Shown here: positions 19,957 to 30,900 of the stretch, in pieces
Position numbering within the stretch: position 1 is the stretch's first letter
How the letters are laid out: each line of letters starts with the position of its first letter
The notes under the pieces: generated by a model
What the model saw: only the letters and a program-made list of their open reading frames with translations
Databases searched by the model: none
What the model was told of the DNA's origin: nothing
Assembly (NCBI RefSeq): GCF_024807845.1
Contig: NZ_JANUEQ010000003.1
Coordinates: forward strand, 248,001-312,000
Direction: 5' to 3'
DNA length: 64,000 bases
Origin: Klebsiella sp. BIGb0407
Lineage (GTDB): Bacteria; Pseudomonadota; Gammaproteobacteria; Enterobacterales; Enterobacteriaceae
Position numbers and translations under genes: made by a program

Positions 19957-20913
19957 ATGCGTGTATTGACCTTAGGTCAACTAGATAAAGCGACCCGAGA
20001 TCTGGGCGGTAAATTGCGTTTTCGCCATGAACTGTCGGCCGAACAGCCTGTCCTGGCGGGATGGCAGCGGGTTTTGAACTTGGATAATGGGCTGGTGCTC
20101 TATCTGAGCCAGAGTGAAGATCTCATCGATGCCTGTAGCCAGAACCTGTTATCACCGGGGATTACCGCTTCATTTCTGGTGCAGGGGCAAGCCGCTGTCG
20201 ATATCGCAGGCCAGCGTTTGTGCTTTGATACCTGCAGTGGCCGGCAACGAGCCATGCTGATAAACCTGACAGATAGCGATCAGTTTCAGCGTCACTGGCA
20301 AACCGGCAGGCGGGAAACCAAGATAAGCCTGAGTTTCAGTCCGGCCTGGTTCGAACAGTTTTCTGACGACTACGGTCTGTGCAGTGACAAATTATTGCAG
20401 TTCAGACGCGCACACTGGCAAAGTCTTTTCTGGCAGCCTTCACCCGATATCCTGCAACGCGGTTCCCGCCTGGCGGTTGAGCATACTTCCTCTGTTTCAC
20501 TGGTACAGCGCTTGCAATACGAAAGTTTTGCGCTGGATATGGCAGCAGACATTTTACGCAGTATTGAGGAGGCATCGCCCCGGCAAAAACGCTTTGGTGC
20601 GCACCTTGAAAGCTGCCTGGCGCGCCTGAAAGACTGGCTGGATAGTGGCGAAGCAGATGGCCTGAGTATTCGACAAATGGCGAAAGCGCTGGCGACCAAC
20701 CCGGTTGATTTACAGAATGGTTTTCGTATTCGCAACGGCATCACCATCGCCGCCTATCTGCGTAAAAATCGGCTGGAACAGGCGTTTCAGGCCCTCCGCC
20801 AGTATGATTTATCTGTTGAGGAGGCTGCAGCGATGGCGGGCTATGAACACGTTAGCAGCTTCAGCGCGGCATTCAGGAAAATGTATGGTTTCCCGCCCTC
20901 GCAGGCGAGGTAA
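19957..20913 (+). CDS. PchR-like AraC-family regulator of siderophore uptake
   Basis: A 318-residue regulator. The N-terminal region (LVLYLSQSEDLIDA, RQRAMLINLTDSDQFQRHW, KISLSFSPAWFEQF) matches the layout of the PchR/YbtA/AlcR group, which sense ferric siderophore. Two helix-turn-helix units occupy residues ~220-318, ending LSVEEAAAMAGYEHVSSFSAAFRKMYGFPPSQAR. It is divergent from the uptake operon across a Fur box, the arrangement seen for AlcR and PchR. It probably activates the operon when the cognate siderophore has entered the cell. The ribosome-binding site is weak. Confidence 0.82.
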   Translation: MRVLTLGQLDKATRDLGGKLRFRHELSAEQPVLAGWQRVLNLDNGLVLYLSQSEDLIDACSQNLLSPGITASFLVQGQAAVDIAGQRLCFDTCSGRQRAMLINLTDSDQFQRHWQTGRRETKISLSFSPAWFEQFSDDYGLCSDKLLQFRRAHWQSLFWQPSPDILQRGSRLAVEHTSSVSLVQRLQYESFALDMAADILRSIEEASPRQKRFGAHLESCLARLKDWLDSGEADGLSIRQMAKALATNPVDLQNGFRIRNGITIAAYLRKNRLEQAFQALRQYDLSVEEAAAMAGYEHVSSFSAAFRKMYGFPPSQAR

Positions 20914-20923
20914 ACAGGACAGT

Positions 20924-20960
20924 AAAAAATGCCCCGGCTCTCACGAACAGGGGCATTTTT
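20924..20960. terminator. Bidirectional intrinsic terminator
   Basis: AAAAATGCCCC pairs with GGGGCATTTTT around a 14-nt loop. The A and T runs at the two ends serve the regulator gene and the convergent phoA gene. Confidence 0.9.
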
Positions 20961-20986
20961 GCTTTGTATCACTAAGTATCAACAGA

Positions 20987-22402
20987 TTATTTCAGGCCCA
21001 TCGCAGACTTCATGGTGAAAAACAGGTCTGTCTGATCGGTTAAACCCACTACATTACCCGCATAAGGGCCGTAGGCGGCAATACGTAATTGCGAGCCGGT
21101 GTGTTCCTGAGACTCCTCTTCTGAGTTACCGTAGCTGATGACCATCACGGCACCGTCTTTAGTATTCAGAGCCTGAGTCAGACCCGGCGCTTTGGTATCT
21201 GGCGCAACAACCTGGCTTGAATGAGCATGATCGGCGGTAACGACCACCAGTGTGTTGCCATCTTTACGGGCAAATTCTAACGCTTTCTGAACGGCTTCAT
21301 CTAAATCGACCGTTTCACCAATCTGTCCGCATGGGTTAGCAGCATGGTCTTGCTTATCAATAGAGGCCCCTTCAACCTGCAGGAAGAATCCATTTTCGTT
21401 ACCCTTGAGCAAATCAATCGCTTTTTCAGTCATCACAGCCAGCGTTGGTACGGTTTCATCACGTTTTGGATTAACAGTACAGGTGACCGCTGGCTTATCG
21501 ATATTACCGTGATAAGTCGCTTTAGGACCTTCCCAGCGCACAGGCATATTTCCTTCAGAGAACATGCCAATCAGCGGTTTTTTCTGGTTTGCTTCAGTCA
21601 CTTTTGCCAGTTCGCTGGCGTTAGCGACCCACTGGTAACCACGTAAATCAGCCTGCTCACGCAGCGTTTTCCCCTGCCATTCACCGGCTTTAGCGGTTTC
21701 TTTAAAGGTTTTGGCTCCCCCACCGAGGGTTACATCGGCGCGGGTATTCAAGAGTTGCTCAGAAATAGAACCTTTGCCGCCGTTTTCTAGCGCATTGGTC
21801 GCGCATTTTTCACTGGTCATCGTTGGGCCATAACATTTACGTCCCGTGACATGAGAAACCAGCGCGGCTGGCGTGGCATCCTGTATTTCAGCGGTAGAGA
21901 CGTTACCCGTCGCCTTTCCTGCCGCTTTAGCGAGCTCCAGGATGGTCACATGGTCTTTACCATTTACATCAACGCCCAGAGCACCATTATAAGTTTTAAC
22001 GCCAGTACTCCACGCCGTAGCAGAAGCCGCAGAATCCGTCACATAATCGGGTTTATGCGTTTTTTTATCCAGGGAATAATGCGTGTATTGCCCGGTCAGA
22101 GGCAGGGCATCAATACCGCGGAAATAGCCGCCTGCACCTTCAGCATAATTACGTGCAGCGGTGATTTCAGAATCCCCCATGCCATCACCGATCAGCAGAA
22201 TAATATTTTTGGCTGTTTTATTACTTAATGAGGCACGTAAAGCTTCAGTACGATCGTCCGTAATACGCCGGGCACCACCAACTTGAGTAATATCTCCTTG
22301 AGCTGCACGATTTTCCAGAGGAGGAAAATTTTCTTGCGCATAAGAAGAAGGAGCACACATCAAAACTGGCAGCATAGCGACGATAAGAGCACTTGGTTTC
22401 AC
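20987..22402 (-). CDS. phoA: Alkaline phosphatase PhoA
   Basis: A 471-residue periplasmic phosphomonoesterase that frees phosphate from organic esters. It starts at GTG, as in E. coli, behind GGAG at 7 nt. The signal peptide ends SYA before [11 protein letters not shown]. The nucleophile is S124 in [12 protein letters not shown]. Metal ligands sit in [21 protein letters not shown] and EEHTGSQLR, and the two disulfide cysteine pairs of PhoA are present. A Pho box and a -10 hexamer lie just upstream, so expression should follow PhoB during phosphate starvation. Confidence 0.97.
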   Translation of the reverse strand: MKPSALIVAMLPVLMCAPSSYAQENFPPLENRAAQGDITQVGGARRITDDRTEALRASLSNKTAKNIILLIGDGMGDSEITAARNYAEGAGGYFRGIDALPLTGQYTHYSLDKKTHKPDYVTDSAASATAWSTGVKTYNGALGVDVNGKDHVTILELAKAAGKATGNVSTAEIQDATPAALVSHVTGRKCYGPTMTSEKCATNALENGGKGSISEQLLNTRADVTLGGGAKTFKETAKAGEWQGKTLREQADLRGYQWVANASELAKVTEANQKKPLIGMFSEGNMPVRWEGPKATYHGNIDKPAVTCTVNPKRDETVPTLAVMTEKAIDLLKGNENGFFLQVEGASIDKQDHAANPCGQIGETVDLDEAVQKALEFARKDGNTLVVVTADHAHSSQVVAPDTKAPGLTQALNTKDGAVMVISYGNSEEESQEHTGSQLRIAAYGPYAGNVVGLTDQTDLFFTMKSAMGLK

Positions 22403-22440
22403 GTTGTTTCTCCGTAAAGTTTTGTAAGTAAAACGGAGGG

Positions 22441-22474
22441 AGTATAAAAAGGATAAGTTACAGTTCTATGACCG
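22441..22474 (-). promoter_or_regulatory. Pho box and -10 hexamer of phoA
   Basis: On the minus strand CGGTCATAGAACTGTAAC (22474-22457) matches the two 7-bp PhoB half-sites with a 4-nt spacer (CTGTCAT-N4-CTGTCAT, with a few mismatches). An 11-nt gap leads to TATACT (22446-22441) as -10. This is the standard PhoB promoter layout. Confidence 0.8.
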
Positions 22475-22509
22475 AGCGTTGTTGAATAAATCTGAATCAG
22501 AAAGACTAT

Positions 22510-24879
22510 TCAATTCACAATCTGGATCCTGACTAACCGGCTATCAGCCCTGCCACGGTCGTCAACGGCGCGGATACGGTACTGCCCGTTGTTATTTGGG
22601 CGCCAGTCGATAACGGATTTGCTGGCAGAGCTGCCGAGATAGATATCGTCCACAAACCAGTAAACGGTTTTACTGTCCGCATCCGTTATGGCATTGAACG
22701 AAATTTTGTCACGCCCTTGCTGGGATTGCCGCAGAGTGTAGACCGTATTTCTAAGGGGTGAGGTGATGCGTGGAGGATTACCACTCATCTCTATACCGCT
22801 ATCGGCGCACTGGCTCACCGGAGGCTTACGTTTTGGCAAGCCGGCCTGAGCGAAAACATTGGCCAGGTCAGATGGCCAGAACTCAAAGACTTCTATTCGG
22901 GTTTCATTTTCTTCATAAGGAGAGCACGCGACTTCCCCAGTGTTATTATCCAGTCGTACCGGGCGATAAACGGTATCCACTTTGATGGGCGATTTTCCGG
23001 GAATAAACCAGGTTTTGCCTTTTTGCTGGCACCAGGGCGTCGGTAAATCACCGCTGGCGAGGCAGATCTCTTCACGCTTTAATTGTTTCGGAAACGGATG
23101 TCGGGGTTCCTGTAATCCGGGATAACTGGCAATAATACTGTCTATAATATTAAAAAATAACGGCGCAGCGGCCTCGGCGCCGACCAGGGCATTATTCCCT
23201 TTACCGTCGAAATTACCCTCCCAGACTACCAGTACATAAGGCCCGAAGATCCCCACGCTCCAGGCATCACGAAATCCCCAGGATGTGCCCGTTTTCCAGT
23301 ATACCGGCAAAGATGAAGAGCGCTGGGCCAGCGTATCGCCAGGCCGACGGTGCTGGCGTAACATATCCAGCGTAATAAAACTGGCCTCCTCGCTCAGTAA
23401 TCTGACCGGCGCTTCAGGGGCTAAATCATTTTTTTTCATTCGCAGTGGCTGCAGCACGCCTCGGTTCGCCAGCAGCGCATAGAGCTTTGCCAGCTCCTGC
23501 ATGGTAATTTCACCGCCCCCCAGTACCAGCGACAAACCGTAGTGATTTTCACTGGACATCTCAGCGACACCCGACAACCGCAGGAATTGATAGAAGGTTG
23601 GCTGCCTTAGCTGCGAGGCAATATAGACGGCAGGAATATTACGACTGAAGTTCAGCGCATCGGTTGCCGTTACCGGCCCGAGAAAGCGGCGGTCAAAATT
23701 CTCCGGTGCATAGGCTCCAAAAGCGGAGGGGACATCTCTCAGCACGGTCATCGGGTGCAGAACCCCCTGCTCCATCCCCAGGGCGTATATAAAGGGTTTC
23801 AGTGCCGACCCGGGCGATCGTTTGGCATTAGTGCCATTTACCTGGCCTTGAATGGTACGGTTATAATAGTCCGCAGAACCGACCAGCGACCGCACGCCCA
23901 TATCACGGGTATCCACCAGTAAAACGGCAGCATTCTTAATACCCCTGCTGTTATTCCGGGTGATAAAGGCGTTAACCTGACGCTCAATTAAACGCTGGAG
24001 ACGGGCATCCAGCGTAGTATCAGTGCGGTTCTGAGTCTGAACCAGTTGCCGGGTTTGCTGCCGAAGCTGTTCAATAAAGTGTGGCGCAATATAAGGCATT
24101 TGCTCAGGCTGGCGCAGAACCAGCGGTAAACTGAACAAGGCTGTCTGGCTGCTATCAGTGGGAGTGTATTTCTGCCAGCGCGCGAATAGCCTGTTACGCG
24201 CCTGCACCAGCTTCACGCCCGGCTCGCCGGTTTTGGCACTCATCCGGTAGCTGGGGGATTGCGGCAGTACCGCAAGCGTCAGCGCTTCTGGCAGCGTCAA
24301 ATCCTGGGATGATTTATTAAAATAAATCAGGCTGGCGGCGCCAATACTTTCAATATTGCGGCCAAAAGGGGCGTAATTCAGATAGGCTTCGAGAATATCG
24401 TGCTTGGAATAACTCAGCTCCAGCTGTATCGCGCGTAAAATCTGCATAACTTTACCCGAAGGTGTGCGGGTATTGAGGTGCCAGTGCATCCGGGCAAGCT
24501 GCATGGCGATAGTCGACCCTCCCTGCATCGTTCCTCCCATCACATAGCTCTGCCAGAAACCGCGCATCAGGCTGAATGGATTAAATCCAGGATTGAAGTA
24601 AAACCAGCGATCTTCGTGCAGTAATAAACCTTTTATCACCAGAGGCGATATCTCTTCAAGGGGTGTCCACAGGCGATAGCGATCGTCATTTGCCAGCGTA
24701 ATGCGCATTAAAACGCCCTGCTGGTCATAATAGACTGAGGAGAAAGGCTGCCCCTCAGAGAGGGGCGGATGAGGCCACAGACGGCAACCAAGCACCAGGA
24801 GTGCCAGTAAAAATATCGCCATGGCGATATTCTGTAGTAACCGTCTGGCCATTTTAAAAGACCGGGGGAAAATGTTCAT
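22510..24879 (-). CDS. pbpC: Penicillin-binding protein 1C
   Basis: A 789-residue bifunctional peptidoglycan synthase anchored by one N-terminal helix (residues ~15-33). The GT51 glycosyltransferase domain shows LLHEDRWFYFNPGFNPFSLMRGF and GGSTIAMQLARMHW. The transpeptidase domain has SPGSALKPFIYALGMEQG with the active-site serine, and WKTGTSWGFRDAW as the KTG box. The C-terminal ~90 residues form the BiPBP domain typical of PbpC. It lies 57 nt after a large alpha-2-macroglobulin gene, the usual pairing: the macroglobulin traps proteases that breach the outer membrane and PbpC is thought to mend the wall. Confidence 0.95.
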   Translation of the reverse strand: MNIFPRSFKMARRLLQNIAMAIFLLALLVLGCRLWPHPPLSEGQPFSSVYYDQQGVLMRITLANDDRYRLWTPLEEISPLVIKGLLLHEDRWFYFNPGFNPFSLMRGFWQSYVMGGTMQGGSTIAMQLARMHWHLNTRTPSGKVMQILRAIQLELSYSKHDILEAYLNYAPFGRNIESIGAASLIYFNKSSQDLTLPEALTLAVLPQSPSYRMSAKTGEPGVKLVQARNRLFARWQKYTPTDSSQTALFSLPLVLRQPEQMPYIAPHFIEQLRQQTRQLVQTQNRTDTTLDARLQRLIERQVNAFITRNNSRGIKNAAVLLVDTRDMGVRSLVGSADYYNRTIQGQVNGTNAKRSPGSALKPFIYALGMEQGVLHPMTVLRDVPSAFGAYAPENFDRRFLGPVTATDALNFSRNIPAVYIASQLRQPTFYQFLRLSGVAEMSSENHYGLSLVLGGGEITMQELAKLYALLANRGVLQPLRMKKNDLAPEAPVRLLSEEASFITLDMLRQHRRPGDTLAQRSSSLPVYWKTGTSWGFRDAWSVGIFGPYVLVVWEGNFDGKGNNALVGAEAAAPLFFNIIDSIIASYPGLQEPRHPFPKQLKREEICLASGDLPTPWCQQKGKTWFIPGKSPIKVDTVYRPVRLDNNTGEVACSPYEENETRIEVFEFWPSDLANVFAQAGLPKRKPPVSQCADSGIEMSGNPPRITSPLRNTVYTLRQSQQGRDKISFNAITDADSKTVYWFVDDIYLGSSASKSVIDWRPNNNGQYRIRAVDDRGRADSRLVRIQIVN

Positions 24880-24899
24880 CTTACTACTCAGCGTAGTTA

Positions 24900-24922
24900 C
24901 GCCCCGCTAACATCACGGGGCG
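24900..24922. terminator. GC-rich hairpin in the macroglobulin-pbpC gap
   Basis: CGCCCCG (24900-24906) pairs with CGGGGCG (24916-24922) around a 9-nt loop, in the 57 nt between the two genes. There is no T run, so it may only attenuate pbpC or protect the upstream message. Confidence 0.4.
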
Positions 24923-24936
24923 TCGTCTGCGGTCGA

Positions 24937-27900
24937 TTATTGTTTAGCAACAACCGGTTCCCCGGCAGGCACTACCACCAGTTTTTGGTCACTAACGGAC
25001 AACGCCTGCACTTCACGGTTATACATCGCTTCACCATAGACAGGTGGGATGGTGAAACTCCCGGTATTGGTCGCCTTGATTTGATAGACAAACTCCTGCA
25101 CATCGGTGCTGGCACTACCGTAAATCACCACGCGATCTTCACGAATATCGCTGTAATCAGGGGCCCAGGTTGAACCCGCAGCGGCAAGCGGTGACTGCCA
25201 GGACGCAGAAGCATCCTCTTCCATTTCCTCTGAATCACTATCAGCTTGCGGTGGCGTCTGTTGTACGACTTCAAATCCGCCTGGCAGCAAATCAACAATG
25301 GCTAAATTATCCTGCCCTTCTTTCGAGTTAGCGCGAACCTTCAGGTGTACATTAATTTTCTGCCCCAGGATAACCTGAGTCACAGGTTTACCCTGCTCAT
25401 CGGTGTAATCACGGGTAATTTCCAGTCCCCGCGAAATCGCTTCTTTCGGTGCCGCCAAATCGAAGCCAGCCTGGGTCACCACATACCATGCGGGTGCATT
25501 ATTCGCGTTTTGAATGCGCAGACTCTCAGTATCTGCGGTGAAATGTGCTTTCGCAAATAACCCTTGAAGGCTGGAAATCAGCTGTGGTTCAGCACCTTTG
25601 TTTTTACCGATCTGGAAGATTTTCAGTGCATCCGGGGACACTGCCTCGGCAGCTATCTGAGAAGAATACCCTTCCAGCGCCAGGATGCTCATTGCTGAAG
25701 AGTAAGTAGTGTAACGCTCCTCTTTTAACAATTTGACCATATTTTCCAGTACCTGAGGTGGAATCGCAGACACTTTTTCCGGGAAGTGCCGCGTGATCAG
25801 ATACAGTCTTGTCGCGTCCTGAACCAGTGGGTCAAAGTAATTTTGTGTCCACCAGCCTTTGTCATATGCCTTATTCAGCTGCTGCCAGGTTGGTTGCAGA
25901 AGCTTGTTAGCTTCATCATCCATTTTCAGCATACGGTAAGACGATGCCAGATACAGCGCACTGAGATCGGTTTTCCAGCTGTCCGGATAGAGCCGTTGCA
26001 GCTGGTCCTGAACGGATGCCAGTGCACTGGTGGTTATGATGCCCTGACGTGTCAGCAAATAAATTGCCCAGGTGCGTAAACGCAGAGAATATAAATCATC
26101 ATACTGACTGGCAGCCAGCTCACGGAGTGCCGCATTCGCTTCGTCCAGCATGCCCTGTGGCAGAGCTATTCCAGCGGTTTTTGCTTCCAGCAGGTATTGC
26201 ACCACGTAAGGCGTGACAAACGGATCGACTTGCGGGGACGATCTCCACATACCAATTGCACCGTTATCATTCTGTCGTGAACGCAGAACAGCCATCATGT
26301 CTTTCAGTTTTTTACTGTTTTCCGCCTGGTTCTGCGAACCGCTCATTTCCGGATGAGCGCCCGTGAGGATCAGTGGAATAGAACGGCTGACAATCTGTTC
26401 AGAGCAATAATAAGGATAATCCTCCAGATACTGAGAAAGCCCGTTAGTCAGCACCAGAGGCGAGTTAGAAACCGCCGCATTACGCACTGAATAGGCATCA
26501 AACATCTGGCGCAGATTATCAATATTCTGGCTACTACCGCTCATGCGCCCCATTACCGATTGCGTACGGTATGGCATGGCCGGGCGGACTGATGTACTGA
26601 TCGTACGACGGCTGGTTTTATCGCCGTATCGGGCGTCAAAAATCAGTGGAGCATCACCCAGCACGGCATTCGCCCGCAGACGGAAATTAACCACGCCTTC
26701 GCGTTTTTCCGCCAGCGACAGACTTTGGTCCGCTTTACCTATCACTTCCAGTGACGGAGGTACGGTCAGATGCAGATTGATATCCACACTATTACCGTTC
26801 AGCCCTTCAAGGTTATTGCTGACTCCGACGCTGATATCAAACTCATCTCCAGGCGCCACCATCGCAGGTACGTTTGGCGTCATGATGAAGTTGTCACGCA
26901 CGGTCACCGAAGTCTGCGTTTTGCCGATTTTTTCCGGAGTCACGGAAATCGCCATAACGCGGATTTTACCGTTGAAGTAATCTGGCACCGGATAGTCAAA
27001 CTGCTTCTCGCCATTCACTTCTGTGATACCGGACCAGTAAGCGACGGGTTTATCACGTTTGCGTTTAAACGGGTTAACATTCAGATCCAGCCCTTCGCCG
27101 CCGTCACCTCCTGGCGCTGCGCTCAGCTGCATCAACTTGCTGAACTCCGGCAGGATAAGATCGAGGATTTGCGAGCTGTCCACATCCAGTGAGCGTTTAC
27201 GGAAGAAATAGTCGAGCGGATCGGTTAAACGATAACGGGCAACCTGCAAAATACCTTCATCAACAGCAAACAGCGCGACCTGCTGTGGTCCTTCTGTGGT
27301 AACTGTCATCGTCAGATTATTGCCCGGTTTAATCACGTCCGGGACATTCACAGCGAGGGCATTCTGGCGCGCTTTAGTACTGATCTTGAATGGCATCACG
27401 CCATAACTCAGTGGACTCATAAAGATTTCATCAGAGTTCACATTACGTACAAACTGGACGTTGATATAGCCGTTACCTTCCATGTCAGCAGGCAGACGGA
27501 TTTTCTGGACGGTGCTGGTGGTATCTGTCGAGAACCACTGCCAGCTATACACTTTGTCTTTTTCGATAGTGATAAGCCCGCTGCCGGTATAAGGCGCATT
27601 GATGGCGACCTCTATCTCTTCATCCGGCAGGTATTCCGCCTTATTGAGCTTAATTTTCAGTTCAGCGTTGCGATCCAGCGAGCGGCTGAGGTTAGCATTA
27701 CCCGCAACGGTATAAGAGAGACGGTTGAGCACTTTGCCCTGTGAGTCTTCTACTACCAGCACAAAATCGCCCGGTTTATCCGTTGCAAGCACCAGGTCAC
27801 TGCCCTGCTCAGAGAGCGAAAGCGGTTCTTCTGATAGCTGAACTTCCTTCAGCTTGGACTGATATTTATAGACCCCGGAATCCTGCTGAGTCAGAACAGA

Positions 27901-30900
27901 AATATATTTCTGTTCGATCAATACGACTTTCAGGTCTGGCAGGGCAATCTGTTTCAGCATTGGGTTAATAGCAATGATATTCAGATGACGAACCGCATCG
28001 CGATTGATGTATCCCACATCACCATCCGGTTTCATACCAATCAGAAAATCATAAGGTGAAACCAATACTCGTGCAGTCGCAGAGACTGAACGTCCGCCGC
28101 CCGCCACAAAGGCTTCTGACAACAGCTGCAGCTGGTAGGTGGCATCAGCATAATTTTTCAGGTCCAACGGAATATCCGCACTACCCTTCTCATCCGTTGT
28201 ACGGTCTTCCAGCTCAGCTTCAAACCCGTCACTGTTCTGATGATTTTCGTAAAAAGCATAGTCCGGGAACGCATCAAAACTCGGATACATCGGACGTAAC
28301 GTCAGTTTCGATGCTACGCGGCGATCCTGTGCTGGTGTACCAAACAGATTTTGTACATCAATACTGGCCTGTAGCTCCGTAGGTTTTACCCATCCCTGTT
28401 TACGTTCTGGTGTCAGCTGCAGTTTTACTTTTAGCTGATCCGGCTCGAACTCTTTTACATTGACGGCGGTATGCCCCAGCAATACGGAAGACTCATTATC
28501 TTTGCCAACCAGGTACAGATAGATATTCCACTCACCGGTAGGTGAGTTCTCATCCGTGGTATAACTCAGCTCATTGAAACCAGCAGAACCAAGAGTCAGT
28601 GGAACAGTTCTCATCAGTTTGTCACGCGGATCGTGGATTTCAGCACGAACAGGTACACCCGCTAAGCCCAGGCTCCAGTTAGCAGCACGGGTAATCAGAC
28701 CAATATTGAAGGTATCACCCGGACGATAGACGCCCCTGTCGGAGAACAGGTAGCTGCTTAATGTACGAGGGTCACTCGGCGTAGCATCACCACCGACATT
28801 AAAGCGTGAGAAGTCGAGCCATCTGTCATTGCTGTAGTCGACGGGCAGGAACGAAACATCGCCTTCTTTTTCAACCAGGAACATCACAGGCGTGCGTTCA
28901 CTGGTATAAACATCCAGCGCCGGAAAACGTACGTGACCGTCGTCACCGGTAGTTTGCGTCAGTAACGCAACGCCATTTTTACCAATAACCGATACTTTGG
29001 CGTTGCTGACCGGTGTGCCATCGTGAATAGACTGCACAAATACATCGCGGTTTTTATCCTGTGAACGCTTGGCAATAATTCCCAGATCGGTTACCACCAC
29101 AAAGCGTGAATCACCGACCGCCAATTCTTCACTCCCCTCCTGATACGAAAGATCCTCATCATCACGCGCGGTATCTTCTCTCTTTTTCGGATCCCACTCT
29201 GAGAGTGTCAGCAGGAATACTCCACGATGCGAACTGGGATCGGTCGTGAGATAACGGGAAAGATCTATGCCCTGGTAGTTAACCTCTCCTGGGTTATCAT
29301 TATTTATCGCAGTCTGATATTTGAAGTGTTCGGTAAAATACTCATCGCCAAGACGATTAAAATCCACCGATGAATACTCGCGACTTTTGAATGATACGAT
29401 ATGTTGCAGCTGGCTCGGGATCACCCGTTTGATGTCCAGGCGCATTCCTGGCACGTTACGCGCAGCTACGCTAATTTGCTTGTCACCCTTCACTGACAGC
29501 AGCGAACCCTGTGACATAAATTGCAAAGACTTCGGATACTCCGGAACGCTAACAATAAAGTAGTTTTTTTCCGGCATTTTATAGCCACCGGAAGAGGTCA
29601 GTACATTATTCACCTCTACCAGCATGGAGCGATGGGCGGGAGCATCAAACTGGAAACTAAATTGAGGCTGATAGTCGCTCTCGCCTTCGTTCAACTGGAT
29701 CTCGAGCGGCGTGGATTGAGCCTGCACGTTATTCTCGATAGCGTTGACATTCCAGTTAGCGTAATCGTCCGGACCGGTCGCAGCCTCTGAATCATTAGGA
29801 TTGTGCTGTGGCAGCAACCAAACTTTTACTGCCCGGCGAATATCTTTGTCCTTTACTGCATCGCTGAAATCAATAACCAGTACGCGCTGTCCTTTTGCAC
29901 CATCGGAATCAACGAGCTGGGCACTGATGTTATTCACTTTCAGACTATAAAGATTCGGCACAGAAACGCTGGCACTGCGCGCCTGGGTAGTGGCATTTGA
30001 CGCGACCGATGCCTTCACACCCTTATCTATCGTCAGATTCACAGAACCACCGTAATCGAGTGATTTCAGCGGTTCAGAATGTACCCAGGCATTAAGTTTT
30101 TTCTGATCGTAAACCACGGAGAACTTCAGTTTTGATTCTGTTTTGGCCTTCCCTTCCCTCAGGCCTAGAGAGATATTTTTCTCAAAACTGCTCACATCCA
30201 CCGGAGCATCGAATTTGACGTTAAAGATTGCACTACGTTTTTGGGAGTCCTGCGGATCCTGATAATACTCCGAATTGTTTATCTGATAGTCGAAGGCTGG
30301 CGCAGTAAATTCATAGTCTGTCTTCGGCAATTGAATTTGCGGCGCAAGTAAAACTTTTGGCGAGAAATTAACGCTCCAGGTTGTGCCCATCGGCAAGGGC
30401 TGTTTTGGCGTGAACACCAGCTTGTCGCCAGTCACCCATTTCCATTCACCTGCTACAGTGGGATTTAACGAAATACCCTTTTCTACCACTTTGTCGATAT
30501 CTGTTATCGGCGCGACAGAGTGATTAAAAGTAAAGACAACCTGCTGAGGCGCTGGGTTTTGCGCCCTATAATTGCGTGTTTCCGGACCATTGATCCGCAC
30601 ACTGGTTTTCTGATACACCATCGGTGCCGGTTCAATCGGCTGCGGGCGATTTAGCCACCAGTGCCAGCCATAAACCCCCGCAACTGCCACGCCAATCAAC
30701 CCCAGAATCGCCAGGAAGATTGCTTTCGGATGTTTATCAACCCCAGATTCCATGCGTTTAAAGCCGCGTTTCAGCCAGCCGGACACGGCTGGCCACCAGA
30801 CAGGAGGCTGCCAGTCGATATTACCGACAACAGGTTTAATGATGCGCCCGAGCAGACTGAAAATAAAAGCCAGCAGGCAAAAAAGGCCTTTTATCAAGGT

